NCBI GenBank assembly: GCA_910588075.1
Contig: CAJUOS010000040.1
Location: 1 to 22,974, forward strand
Direction of reading: 5' to 3'
DNA from: an uncultured Erysipelotrichaceae bacterium
GTDB taxonomy: Bacteria > Bacillota_I > Bacilli_A > Erysipelotrichales > Coprobacillaceae
DNA: 22,974 bases
Shown here: piece by piece, positions 7,507 to 15,418 of the stretch
Layout: every line of letters begins with the position of its first letter
How positions within the stretch are numbered: position 1 is the stretch's first letter
Made by a program: the position numbers and the translations under genes
The notes under the pieces: generated by a model
The model's database searches: none
Told to the model about the DNA's origin: nothing
Seen by the model: the letters and a program-made list of their open reading frames with translations, nothing else

Positions 7507-9093
7507 TTATTTCCCACTATCACCATAATTCTTTAGCATGCGTGCTGATGGATCATCAACATCACATCCTTGCCATGATTTATTAGGCATCCAATAATCC
7601 TTAATCCACTTTGCTTGTCCAGGATAAAATTCCTCAAATATATCACGATATAGTAGAGACTCTTTTGTAAAAGGTGGACAATATGGATATTTTTCTTTCG
7701 CTTTGTCTACATCTTCATCAGTATATAAAGAATCTGCATATTCTTTGAGATAATCAACCATAGAATGTCCAACAGCATCACTAAATGCAGCCTTCTCTCT
7801 CATTAAGATCTCATCAGGTAAATAATCCAATCCCTCAAAAGCATGTCTTAATAGATATTTCCCTTTTTGATAAGTATTTATCTTTTTTTGAGGATCAATA
7901 CTCATTGCATAATTCACAAAATCAATATCCGCAAAAGGAACACGACCTTCTAAAGAATGTGCACTGATACATCTATCAGCTCTTAACACATCATACATAT
8001 AAAGTTCTTTAATTCTTTTTTGAGATTCTTTTTGAAATTCTAAAGCATTTGGCGCAAAATCAGTATACTTATATCCAAATAACTCATCTGAGACTTCACC
8101 TGTTAAAATAACCTTTAAATCAGTATTTTCATGAATATATTGACATAGAAGAAACATCCCAATACTTGCTCTTATTGTTGTAATATCCCATGTTTCTAAT
8201 GTATAGATAACCTTTCTTAGACTCTTTAAAACATCATCTTTACTCATCATAACTTCTGTATGATTTGCACCTAAATAATCAGCAACTTGTCTAGCATACT
8301 TTAAATCAATAGGATCTGTTTCCATTCCAATTGCAAAAGTTTGAATTGGTTTATCATGCATACGTTGTGCAATTGCACAAACTAATGAAGAATCTAAACC
8401 TCCACTTAATAAATATCCTACAGGTGCATCTGATTGTAATCTTTTTTCAACTGCTTTTTCTAATTTTATTCTTAATTGATATGCAATTGTTTCTAAATCA
8501 TCTGTACAAATTGTTTTCACATCACTTAAGTCATTATAACAAACAAATTGATTATCTAAGTAATAATGTCCTGGTGGAAATGGCATAACATTTTCACATA
8601 AGGACATCAAAGCTTTCGCTTCAGAAGCAAAACTTATTTGATGTTCTTTTTTTGTGTATCCATAAAACATAGGACGAATTCCCATTGGATCTCTAGCTGC
8701 CATCATTTGTTGTGAGCTTTGATCATATAAAACAAATGCAAATTCTCCATCTAACATACGCACCATAATATCTAAGCCATATTTTTTATAAAGTGGCAAT
8801 AACACTTCACAATCACTTCCACTAGAAAATGAATGATTTTTCTTTAAATTTTCTTTGAGTTGTGGATAGTTATATATTTCTCCATTACAAACTAATATAC
8901 TTTCCTGATAAACGAAAGGTTGCATTCCCTTACTTGATAAATCCATTATAGAGAGTCTATTAAATCCCCATATTTTATGAAACGCATAACGATAATCCTT
9001 TTGATCAGGACCTCTTCCTTCTATTTCTTTTAAAGCCTCTTCAAAAATTGTTAATTCATATTCTTGACTTCCCAAAGTTAAAAAACCACACAT
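7507..9093 (-). CDS. asnB: Asparagine synthetase, glutamine-hydrolysing
   Basis: Makes asparagine from aspartate, ATP and glutamine amide nitrogen in the cytosol. The 528-residue protein starts MCGF, so Cys2 becomes the N-terminal nucleophile of a class II glutaminase domain, with RLSIMD (46-51), NGEIYN (70-75) and SGSDCE (91-96). The synthetase half has the ATP pyrophosphatase loop SGGLDSS (230-236), then LTGEVSDELFGY and EGRVPFADIDFV. Length fits the shorter AsnB enzymes of about 525-555 residues. AAAAGGGGG precedes the ATG by seven to eight bases. The gene has its own promoter and a T-box leader with an AAC (Asn) specifier, which independently supports asparagine as the product. A terminator follows. 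Confidence 0.96.
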   Translation of the reverse strand: MCGFLTLGSQEYELTIFEEALKEIEGRGPDQKDYRYAFHKIWGFNRLSIMDLSSKGMQPFVYQESILVCNGEIYNYPQLKENLKKNHSFSSGSDCEVLLPLYKKYGLDIMVRMLDGEFAFVLYDQSSQQMMAARDPMGIRPMFYGYTKKEHQISFASEAKALMSLCENVMPFPPGHYYLDNQFVCYNDLSDVKTICTDDLETIAYQLRIKLEKAVEKRLQSDAPVGYLLSGGLDSSLVCAIAQRMHDKPIQTFAIGMETDPIDLKYARQVADYLGANHTEVMMSKDDVLKSLRKVIYTLETWDITTIRASIGMFLLCQYIHENTDLKVILTGEVSDELFGYKYTDFAPNALEFQKESQKRIKELYMYDVLRADRCISAHSLEGRVPFADIDFVNYAMSIDPQKKINTYQKGKYLLRHAFEGLDYLPDEILMREKAAFSDAVGHSMVDYLKEYADSLYTDEDVDKAKEKYPYCPPFTKESLLYRDIFEEFYPGQAKWIKDYWMPNKSWQGCDVDDPSARMLKNYGDSGK

Positions 9094-9112
9094 AATTCAT
9101 CCCCCTTTTCCA

Positions 9113-9366
9113 CAATAAAACTCGCATTATCTGCGAGTCTCAGTACAATTCCATCATATTTTATAACATGGTACGGAAAATACTTCTATGAGTACTCGAT
9201 ACCTGTTGGCTGTAACATAGCCAAAGACGTTCTACTCTACTCGTTACCTTTCGATAGACAGCTCGAAGGTGTTCTTCATTACAAACTCAATCACTAGACT
9301 CTCACCATCTCTAGCTCGCTTTGACTTCTGTTTATAACTACTCTCCTTGTCATTGCTTTTGTAAGA
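9113..9366 (-). ncRNA. T-box riboswitch leader, Asn specifier
   Basis: The roughly 250-base asnB leader carries the hallmarks of T-box stem I on the minus strand: GGAGAGTAG (9338-9346), then the distal block AGCGAGC...GATGGTGAGAG (9294-9320), then GAAGAACACCTTCGAG, in which AAC (9271-9273) followed by A sits where the specifier codon and its conserved purine belong. AAC is an asparagine codon and the gene makes asparagine. A 6-bp hairpin, TTGGCT/AGCCAA (9206-9224), could be stem III, and a terminator hairpin ends the leader. In T-box control, uncharged tRNA-Asn pairs with the specifier and favours antitermination. I cannot find the canonical AGGGUGGNACCGCG antiterminator sequence. Confidence 0.82.
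9116..9138 (-). terminator. Terminator hairpin of the asnB T-box leader
   Basis: A 7-bp stem, ACTCGCA and TGCGAGT with a five-base loop (9120-9138), is followed by TTT. The U-tract is short (TTTATT). It lies just before the asnB ribosome binding site, as expected for the off state of a T-box. Confidence 0.75.
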
Positions 9367-9373
9367 TATTTAT

Positions 9374-9402
9374 AGTATATAACCATTTTTTATCATAGTC
9401 AA
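9374..9402 (-). promoter_or_regulatory. Sigma-A promoter of asnB
   Basis: On the minus strand, TTGACT (9397-9402) and TATACT (9374-9379) are separated by exactly 17 bases. Transcription would start near 9367, just before the T-box stem I. Confidence 0.85.
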
Positions 9403-9424
9403 TAATATTTTATTATTATATTTA

Positions 9425-9442
9425 TAAAAAGTTATTTTAACT
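9425..9442 (-). terminator. Weak terminator at the carB stop
   Basis: The minus strand has AGTTA and TAACT around AAA (9430-9442), overlapping the carB stop codon and followed by TTTTAT. The stem is only five AT-rich pairs, so termination may be partial. Confidence 0.4.
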
Positions 9443-12400
9443 GTGTTATATCTATAAATGATGTAATTCCTTTTTTACGCTTTTCTAACGAATCAATTAA
9501 AGCTTTTGCCGTATCTAAAGATGTGTAAATTGGTATACCAGCTTCTACAGCAAAACGTCTAATTAAGAAGCCATCTTTCAAACAATTATCTCTTGTAGGA
9601 ATATCAATAACCAAATCTACAGTATCAGTTAACATTAAATCAAACAAAGTATTCTTATGAGCATCTATTCTATTCACCAAATGTGCTGGAATATCATGTT
9701 CTATTAAATAATGGTATGTTCCTGCTGTTGAATAAATATCATAACCATACATATAATATTGTTTCGCAATAGGTAAAAATTCTTCTTTTGAACTATCTTT
9801 AATAGTACAAATTATATTCTTTTTCTTTGGTAACTGAATTCCAGTTCCCATAAAAGCTTTATAAATAGCTTCATCAAAATTCTTAGAAATACCTAGAACT
9901 TCTCCAGTAGACTTCATTTCAGGACCTAAAGAAATCTCTGCTCCCTTAATTTTTTCAAAGGAAAAGACAGGCATTTTAACAGCAATTGTTTCTTTTTCTG
10001 GAACCAAACCATATGTATATCCTTGTTCTTCAATAGAATGTCCCATAATCACTTTTGTTGCTATATCAACAATAGGAATATCTGTTACTTTGGAAATATA
10101 AGGGATTGTTCTTGAAGATCTTGGATTGACTTCTATTACATAAACTTGATCTTCATAAACAATGAATTGAATATTAATCAATCCAATAACATGTAAAGCC
10201 TTTGCTAATCTTTCAGTATAATCTACAATAATATCTTTTATCTCTTGTTTTATTTTTTGTGGTGGATAAACAGAAATACTATCTCCTGAATGAACTCCAG
10301 CACGCTCAATATGTTCCATAATGCCTGGAATGAGAATTCCTTGTTGATCACAAACTGCATCAACTTCAACTTCTTTTCCAGACAAGTATTTATCAATTAA
10401 TATTGGATGCTCTTGATACTGTTTATTAATAATTTTCATATACTTTTTAATATCATCATCATTTAATGCAATTTCCATTCCTGCTCCACCTAATACATAT
10501 GATGGTCTCACAAGAACAGGATAGCCTAATTTATGTGCTACATCAATAGCTTCTTGAGTTGTAAATACTGTTGTTCCTCTTGGTCTATCAATATGGCATT
10601 TTTCTAAAATTTCATCAAATCTTTCACGATCTTCAGCAGCATCAACATTATCTGCATCTGTTCCTAATATTTGAACACCCATATCAGTTAATGCTTGTGT
10701 TAATTTAATAGCTGTTTGTCCTCCAAATTGAACAATAGCGCCATTTGGTTTTTCTCTATCAACAATACTTTCTACATCTTCTGGTGTTAATGGTTCAAAA
10801 TAAAGACGATCAGCAATATCAAAATCTGTTGAAACAGTTTCTGGATTATTATTGACAATAATTGTATCATATCCAGCTTCCTTTAATGCCCATACACAAT
10901 GAACTGAACAGTAATCGAACTCTATTCCTTGACCTATTCTAATTGGTCCAGACCCTAATACCATAATTTTCTTTTTTTGATTTTGTGGTTGTACTTCATT
11001 AATCCCACCATGAATAGAATAATAATAAGGTGTTGTTGCATCAAATTCAGCTGCACAAGTGTCTACTATTTTATAAACTGCCCTTATATCATTATCTATT
11101 CTCATTTGATGAATTTTTTCTTTTGTTTTATTTGTTAATTTTGCAATAACTGAATCAGGAAATTGTAATCTTTTTGCTTTTTTAAGAAGATTAATTGTTA
11201 AGTCTTCATTTATCAATCTTTCTTCCATTTCTATTAAATTTTTTATTTTATCAATAAACCAAACATCTATTTTTGTAATATGATGAATATCTTCTTCATT
11301 CATTCTTTTTCTTAAAGCTTCTGCTATAACAAAAATACGACGATCATCAACATTTTTTAATTGTTGCTTTAATTCTTCAATGGATTGATAAGACAACTCA
11401 TCAAGATATAAATAATCTATATTTTGTTCAAGTGAACGTAATGCTTTCATTAAAGCGCCTTCAAAATTATTGCAAATAGCCATAACTTCTCCTGTTGCTT
11501 TCATTTGTGTACCAAGTTCTCTAGATGCGTTCACAAACTTATCAAATGGCCATTTAGGAATCTTACAAACAACATAATCTAATGTTGGTTCAAATGAAGC
11601 ATATGTCTTTTTTGTAACAGCATTCTTAATTTCATCAAGGGTATACCCAAGAGCAATTTTTGCTGCTAATTTAGCAATCGGATATCCAGTGGCTTTTGAT
11701 GCAAGCGCCGATGAACGAGAGACACGTGGATTAACTTCAATGACACAATATTCAAAGCTGTAAGGATTTAATGCATATTGCACATTGCATCCTCCCTCAA
11801 TATTTAATGCTGAAATAATATTTAAAGCTGACGACCTTAACATTTGATACTCTTTATCAGATAAAGTTTGTGATGGTGCAACAACAATACTATCTCCAGT
11901 ATGGATACCTACAGGATCCAAGTTTTCCATATTACATACAGTAATACAGTTTCCAGCACTATCCCTCATCACTTCATATTCGATTTCTTTCCATCCTGCA
12001 ATACATCTTTCAATTAAACATTGTTGTACACGAGATAAACGTAATCCATTAGAACAAATATCATGAAGTTCTTCTTCATTATGTGCTATTCCTCCACCAG
12101 TTCCACCTAAAGTATATGCTGGTCTAACAACAACTGGATAACCTATCTTTTGCGCAAAGTCTATAGCATCATCAACATGATTGACAACAATAGAAGCTGC
12201 ACATGGTTCCCCTATACTTTCCATTAATGTTTTAAATTCCAATCTATCTTCAGCAAGCTTAATTGTCTTTGTACTTGTTCCAATAGTACGTACATGATAC
12301 TCATCTAAAAAACCTTCATCTGCTAATGCCATTGCTATATTCAAAGCGTTTTGTCCACCTAATGTTGGTAGGATACTATCTGGTCTTTCTTTTTGAATTA

Positions 12401-12629
12401 ATTTTTTTACAACAGGAACTGTTAAAGGTTCAATATAAACTTTATCTGCAATATCTTTATCAGTCATAATTGTTGCAGGATTAGAATTGATTAGAACAAC
12501 TTTAACACCTTCTTCTTTCAAAGCTCGACATGCTTGTGTTCCTGCATAATCAAATTCAGCTGCTTGTCCTATAATAATAGGTCCAGACCCTATGACTAAT
12601 ACTTTTTTTATACTTACATCTCTTGCCAT
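9432..12629 (-). CDS. carB: Carbamoyl phosphate synthetase, large subunit
   Basis: Makes carbamoyl phosphate from bicarbonate, two ATP and ammonia tunnelled from CarA, feeding pyrimidine and arginine synthesis. The 1065-residue protein has the duplicated layout of the family: N-terminal GSGPIIIGQAAEFDYAGTQA (14-33), a first ATP-grasp unit (to about 400), an oligomerisation segment (about 400-550), the second copy beginning VLGSGPIRIGQGIEFDY, a second ATP-grasp unit, and a C-terminal methylglyoxal-synthase-like regulatory domain (about 935-1065). Length is standard. It starts one base after the carA stop, with GGAGGGAAAA overlapping the end of carA, so the subunits are translationally coupled. 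The C-terminal domain is the site where UMP or ornithine act on homologues; I cannot tell which applies here. Confidence 0.98.
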   Translation of the reverse strand: MARDVSIKKVLVIGSGPIIIGQAAEFDYAGTQACRALKEEGVKVVLINSNPATIMTDKDIADKVYIEPLTVPVVKKLIQKERPDSILPTLGGQNALNIAMALADEGFLDEYHVRTIGTSTKTIKLAEDRLEFKTLMESIGEPCAASIVVNHVDDAIDFAQKIGYPVVVRPAYTLGGTGGGIAHNEEELHDICSNGLRLSRVQQCLIERCIAGWKEIEYEVMRDSAGNCITVCNMENLDPVGIHTGDSIVVAPSQTLSDKEYQMLRSSALNIISALNIEGGCNVQYALNPYSFEYCVIEVNPRVSRSSALASKATGYPIAKLAAKIALGYTLDEIKNAVTKKTYASFEPTLDYVVCKIPKWPFDKFVNASRELGTQMKATGEVMAICNNFEGALMKALRSLEQNIDYLYLDELSYQSIEELKQQLKNVDDRRIFVIAEALRKRMNEEDIHHITKIDVWFIDKIKNLIEMEERLINEDLTINLLKKAKRLQFPDSVIAKLTNKTKEKIHQMRIDNDIRAVYKIVDTCAAEFDATTPYYYSIHGGINEVQPQNQKKKIMVLGSGPIRIGQGIEFDYCSVHCVWALKEAGYDTIIVNNNPETVSTDFDIADRLYFEPLTPEDVESIVDREKPNGAIVQFGGQTAIKLTQALTDMGVQILGTDADNVDAAEDRERFDEILEKCHIDRPRGTTVFTTQEAIDVAHKLGYPVLVRPSYVLGGAGMEIALNDDDIKKYMKIINKQYQEHPILIDKYLSGKEVEVDAVCDQQGILIPGIMEHIERAGVHSGDSISVYPPQKIKQEIKDIIVDYTERLAKALHVIGLINIQFIVYEDQVYVIEVNPRSSRTIPYISKVTDIPIVDIATKVIMGHSIEEQGYTYGLVPEKETIAVKMPVFSFEKIKGAEISLGPEMKSTGEVLGISKNFDEAIYKAFMGTGIQLPKKKNIICTIKDSSKEEFLPIAKQYYMYGYDIYSTAGTYHYLIEHDIPAHLVNRIDAHKNTLFDLMLTDTVDLVIDIPTRDNCLKDGFLIRRFAVEAGIPIYTSLDTAKALIDSLEKRKKGITSFIDITQLK

Positions 12630-12630
12630 A

Positions 12631-13701
12631 TTATTTTCCCTCCATCATCTTTTCAAACTCATCAAATAGTTTTTCAGTATCTAATGGTCCTGCACATGCT
12701 TCAGGATGAAATTGTACAGTTTTTATATTTTTATGAATATATTGCAACCCTTCTATTGTTTGATCATTAACATTAATAAACCAAGGTTTAGCGACATCTT
12801 TATCAATAGATTCTTCATCAATAACAAAATTATGATTTTGAGTTGAAATATAAACATGACCATTATTCATATCTTTAACTGGATGATTTGAACCATGATG
12901 TCCATATTTCAACTTTTTCGTTTGAAAACCATGCGCTAAAGCCATTAATTGATGACCTAAACAAATAGCAAATATAGGTAATCTGCTATTTGCTAACTTT
13001 TTCATTTCTTGAATAATTTCAATATTTTCAGATGGATCCCCTGGTCCATTTGATAACATAATCCCATCATAACATCCTTCAAGAATAACACTTGCTGGTG
13101 TAGATGCTGGATAAATTGAGACTTCTATTCCCCTATCTACTAAACATCTAGCAATACTCTTCTTCGCTCCAAAATCATATAACGCAACCTTCTTATCACC
13201 TTTACCAATTGTATAAGGCTTTAAACAAGTTGTTTTTTTAACAACATCTTTCATATGATATGATTTTATTTTCTTTAATACATCTGTTAAATCTTTATAA
13301 CAGGTTGTTGTAATCATACCATTCATACACCCTTTATTTCTTAATAATTTTGTCAAATATCTTGTATCAATTCCCTGAATACATGGAATATTATGTTCGA
13401 TTAAATAATCTTTTAAATCCTTATTTTTTCTAAAATGACTTCCTAATCTTGCCAACTCATTTACAATAAAACCTTTAACATATGGTTGAGCAGATTCTTG
13501 ATCTTCATAACATATTCCATAATTTCCAATTAATGGATATGTCATCACAACAGATTGTCCTGCATATGAAGGATCAGTTAACACTTCAACATAGCCTGTC
13601 ATAGAAGTATTAAAAACAAATTCACTAATCGTTTCTACATCAGCGCCTACACTTTCACCCTCAAATACACTTCCATCTTCCAAAATCAAATAGCCTTTCA
13701 T
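12631..13701 (-). CDS. carA: Carbamoyl phosphate synthetase, small subunit
   Basis: Glutaminase subunit that hydrolyses glutamine and passes ammonia to CarB. The 356-residue protein has the CarA-specific N-terminal domain (LEDGSVFEGESVGA, then TGYVEVLTDPSYAGQ) and a class I amidotransferase domain with GPGDP (219-223), the nucleophile Cys247 in AICLGHQ, TQNHNFVID, and the His332/Glu334 pair in QFHPEACAGPLD. A longer frame from 13728 begins inside the upstream terminator; AAGGGGG lies six bases before the ATG at 13701, which gives the normal N-terminus MKGYLILEDG. Upstream lie a consensus promoter, a small leader reading frame and a terminator, so carAB is probably controlled by attenuation. 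No other pyrimidine or arginine gene is in the window. Confidence 0.97.
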   Translation of the reverse strand: MKGYLILEDGSVFEGESVGADVETISEFVFNTSMTGYVEVLTDPSYAGQSVVMTYPLIGNYGICYEDQESAQPYVKGFIVNELARLGSHFRKNKDLKDYLIEHNIPCIQGIDTRYLTKLLRNKGCMNGMITTTCYKDLTDVLKKIKSYHMKDVVKKTTCLKPYTIGKGDKKVALYDFGAKKSIARCLVDRGIEVSIYPASTPASVILEGCYDGIMLSNGPGDPSENIEIIQEMKKLANSRLPIFAICLGHQLMALAHGFQTKKLKYGHHGSNHPVKDMNNGHVYISTQNHNFVIDEESIDKDVAKPWFINVNDQTIEGLQYIHKNIKTVQFHPEACAGPLDTEKLFDEFEKMMEGK

Positions 13702-13719
13702 AAAATACCCCCTTACATG

Positions 13720-13748
13720 AAAAAACATATCATAGAATATGATATGTT
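13720..13748 (-). terminator. Attenuator hairpin upstream of carA
   Basis: The minus strand forms a perfect 10-bp stem, AACATATCAT and ATGATATGTT around ATTCT (13724-13748), with six T at and after its 3' edge. It lies between the carA promoter and start codon, so it can only act as a conditional terminator. The last codons and stop of the leader frame run through the 5' arm and into the 3' arm. Confidence 0.72.
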
Positions 13749-13816
13749 ATAAAATCTAAAGAACATAAAAGTGAGATAGATGTACTTGTTTTCTTTTGCA
13801 TCATAACTTTTAACAT
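13730..13816 (-). CDS. Putative 28-residue leader peptide of carAB
   Basis: This small frame starts with ATG at 13816 after AAGGGTGAGG, a good ribosome binding site three to seven bases upstream, and ends with TGA at 13730. The peptide begins MLKVMMQKKTSTS and ends FITYHIL. It starts about 20 bases from the predicted transcription start and ends inside the attenuator hairpin, so a ribosome translating its last codons would block the hairpin. It has no arginine codon and one glutamine codon. The stretch before the hairpin is U-rich in RNA (CTTTTATGTTCTTTAGATTTT), as in the UTP-sensing pyrBI leader of enteric bacteria. Translation is inferred; the peptide itself resembles nothing I recognise. 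Confidence 0.5.
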   Translation of the reverse strand: MLKVMMQKKTSTSISLLCSLDFITYHIL

Positions 13817-13841
13817 TGTCCTCACCCTTTCTGTTTTTCAT

Positions 13842-13870
13842 AGTATATGACATATATGATAATTTTTCAA
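13842..13870 (-). promoter_or_regulatory. Sigma-A promoter of carAB
   Basis: On the minus strand, TTGAAA (13865-13870) and TATACT (13842-13847) are separated by exactly 17 bases. The predicted start near 13835 gives a leader of about 134 bases before carA. Confidence 0.82.
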
Positions 13871-13897
13871 TAATAATTATAATTTTTTATTATTATA

Positions 13898-13917
13898 TTG
13901 TAAATATTTTATTACAA
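13898..13917. promoter_or_regulatory. Possible GlnR/TnrA-like operator upstream of carAB
   Basis: The 20-base palindrome TTGTAATAAAATATTTACAA (minus strand) has perfect 6-bp arms and lies about 72 bases upstream of the predicted carA start point. GlnR/TnrA sites are TGTNA-N7-TNACA; this one has an eight-base spacer, so the match is imperfect. A near copy lies upstream of glnA. Confidence 0.35.
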
Positions 13918-13937
13918 AAAAACAAATTATACAATTT
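13916..13937 (-). terminator. Weak terminator after gltD
   Basis: AAATT and AATTT around GTAT (13924-13937) are followed on the minus strand by G and seven T (13916-13922). The stem is five AT pairs, so it is a poor terminator, but its place just after the gltD stop fits. Confidence 0.35.
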
Positions 13938-13942
13938 ATTCA

Positions 13943-15415
13943 TTACAAATTTGAATATCCCATCAAATCTGTATCTATAACCTTAGCAACCTCTCTCCCT
14001 TCTTTGATTGCCCAAACAACCAAAGATTGTCCTCTTCTCATATCTCCAGCAACATAAATCTTATCAACATTTGTATGATAGTCTATATCAGCAACACTCC
14101 CCTTCTTTGTTACATTAACACCAAATGCTTTTGTGACTTGATTTTCAGCACCAATAAAACCTGCAGCAATAAGAACAATATCTACATCTATGATCTTTTC
14201 ACTACTTTCTACTGGTTGCATTTTTACTATTCCATTTACATTTTTTGATTCAAGAGAAATAAGAACGACTTGTTTAACTTGACCATTTTTATCCTTTATA
14301 AACTCTTTCACTGTTGTTTGATAAAGACGAGGATCTTGTCCAAAAACAGCAACAGCCTCTTTTTGTCCATAGTCTGTTTTCTTTATACGAGGCCACTGTG
14401 GCCATGGATTTGTATCTAATCGTTGAGATGGTAATTCTGGCATCATTTCTAATTGAATCACAGATTGACATCCAAGACGAATAGCTGAAGCAACACAATC
14501 ATTTCCTGTATCACCACCGCCAATAACAAGAACCTTTTTATCTTTAGTATCTATATAATTCTTATCTTTCAAATGACTATTTAACAATGACTTTGTAATA
14601 CCAGTTAAATAATCAACAGCAAAGTGAATACCTTTGGCATCTCTTCCAGGAACATGAATATCTCTTGGCATTCTAGAACCACATGCTAAAATAACACAAT
14701 CATATTCCTTTAATAATGCATTGGCTTGCTTCTTATTTTCAATTCCCGAGTTAACTTTAAAAACAATCCCCTCTTTTTCCATAAGCTCAACTCTTCTATT
14801 AATAACATCTTTTTCAAGTTTCATATTAGGAATACCATACATCAATAGACCACCTATACGATCATCTCTTTCATAAACAGTGACATGATACCCTCTCTTA
14901 TTCAATTGATCTGCTGTAGCAAGTCCTGCTGGACCAGATCCAATAATAGCAATTTTCTTATCAATTCTATGTTGTGGTATATGTGGTTGTACCCATCCAG
15001 ATTGATAAGCCGTTTCAATAATTCCATATTCATTTTCTCGCACTGTTACAGCATCACCATGAAGCCCACATGTACATGCAGCCTCACATAGTGCTGGGCA
15101 TACACGTGCTGTAAATTCAGGAAAATTATTTGTTTTTAATAATCTTTTAAGAGCAGCTTGATAATTCTCATGAAATATTAAATCATTCCATTCTGGTATT
15201 AAATTATTTAATGGACATCCTGAAACAACACCATCTAACATTTGACCATTTTGACAAAAAGGAACACCACAATCCATACATCTTGCGCCCTGACAAGATT
15301 GGTGTTTTTGTGATAATGGTTTATGAAATTCATGAAAATCTTGAATACGTTCAAGTGGATCTATTTCTTGACTCACTTGTCGATGTATTTCTAAAAAACC
15401 TGTTGCTTTCCCCAT
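13943..15415 (-). CDS. gltD: Glutamate synthase, small subunit
   Basis: Supplies electrons from NADPH through FAD and iron-sulfur clusters to the large subunit. The 490-residue protein has the N-terminal cysteine clusters of this family, Cys46, 49, 54 and 67 (CMDCGVPFC...GCP) and Cys106, 110, 114 and 116 (VCPALCEAACTC). An FAD-binding loop IIGSGPAGLATADQL (157-171) and an NADPH-binding loop VIGGGDTGNDC (297-307) follow. Length matches GltD. It starts three bases after the gltB stop, with AAAGGA overlapping the end of gltB, so the pair is coupled. GltD-like domains also occur in other oxidoreductases, but adjacency to gltB settles the assignment. Confidence 0.97.
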   Translation of the reverse strand: MGKATGFLEIHRQVSQEIDPLERIQDFHEFHKPLSQKHQSCQGARCMDCGVPFCQNGQMLDGVVSGCPLNNLIPEWNDLIFHENYQAALKRLLKTNNFPEFTARVCPALCEAACTCGLHGDAVTVRENEYGIIETAYQSGWVQPHIPQHRIDKKIAIIGSGPAGLATADQLNKRGYHVTVYERDDRIGGLLMYGIPNMKLEKDVINRRVELMEKEGIVFKVNSGIENKKQANALLKEYDCVILACGSRMPRDIHVPGRDAKGIHFAVDYLTGITKSLLNSHLKDKNYIDTKDKKVLVIGGGDTGNDCVASAIRLGCQSVIQLEMMPELPSQRLDTNPWPQWPRIKKTDYGQKEAVAVFGQDPRLYQTTVKEFIKDKNGQVKQVVLISLESKNVNGIVKMQPVESSEKIIDVDIVLIAAGFIGAENQVTKAFGVNVTKKGSVADIDYHTNVDKIYVAGDMRRGQSLVVWAIKEGREVAKVIDTDLMGYSNL

Positions 15416-15418
15416 ATC

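Noticed and set aside
13702..13870. PyrR-type RNA binding site in the carAB leader
   Set aside because: I found no conserved PyrR anti-antiterminator loop motif. The leader instead has a small reading frame over a terminator.
14289..14498. Second minus-strand frame inside gltD
   Set aside because: It overlaps the clear gltD coding frame completely, has no family signature, and would need an unrelated start with no ribosome binding site.
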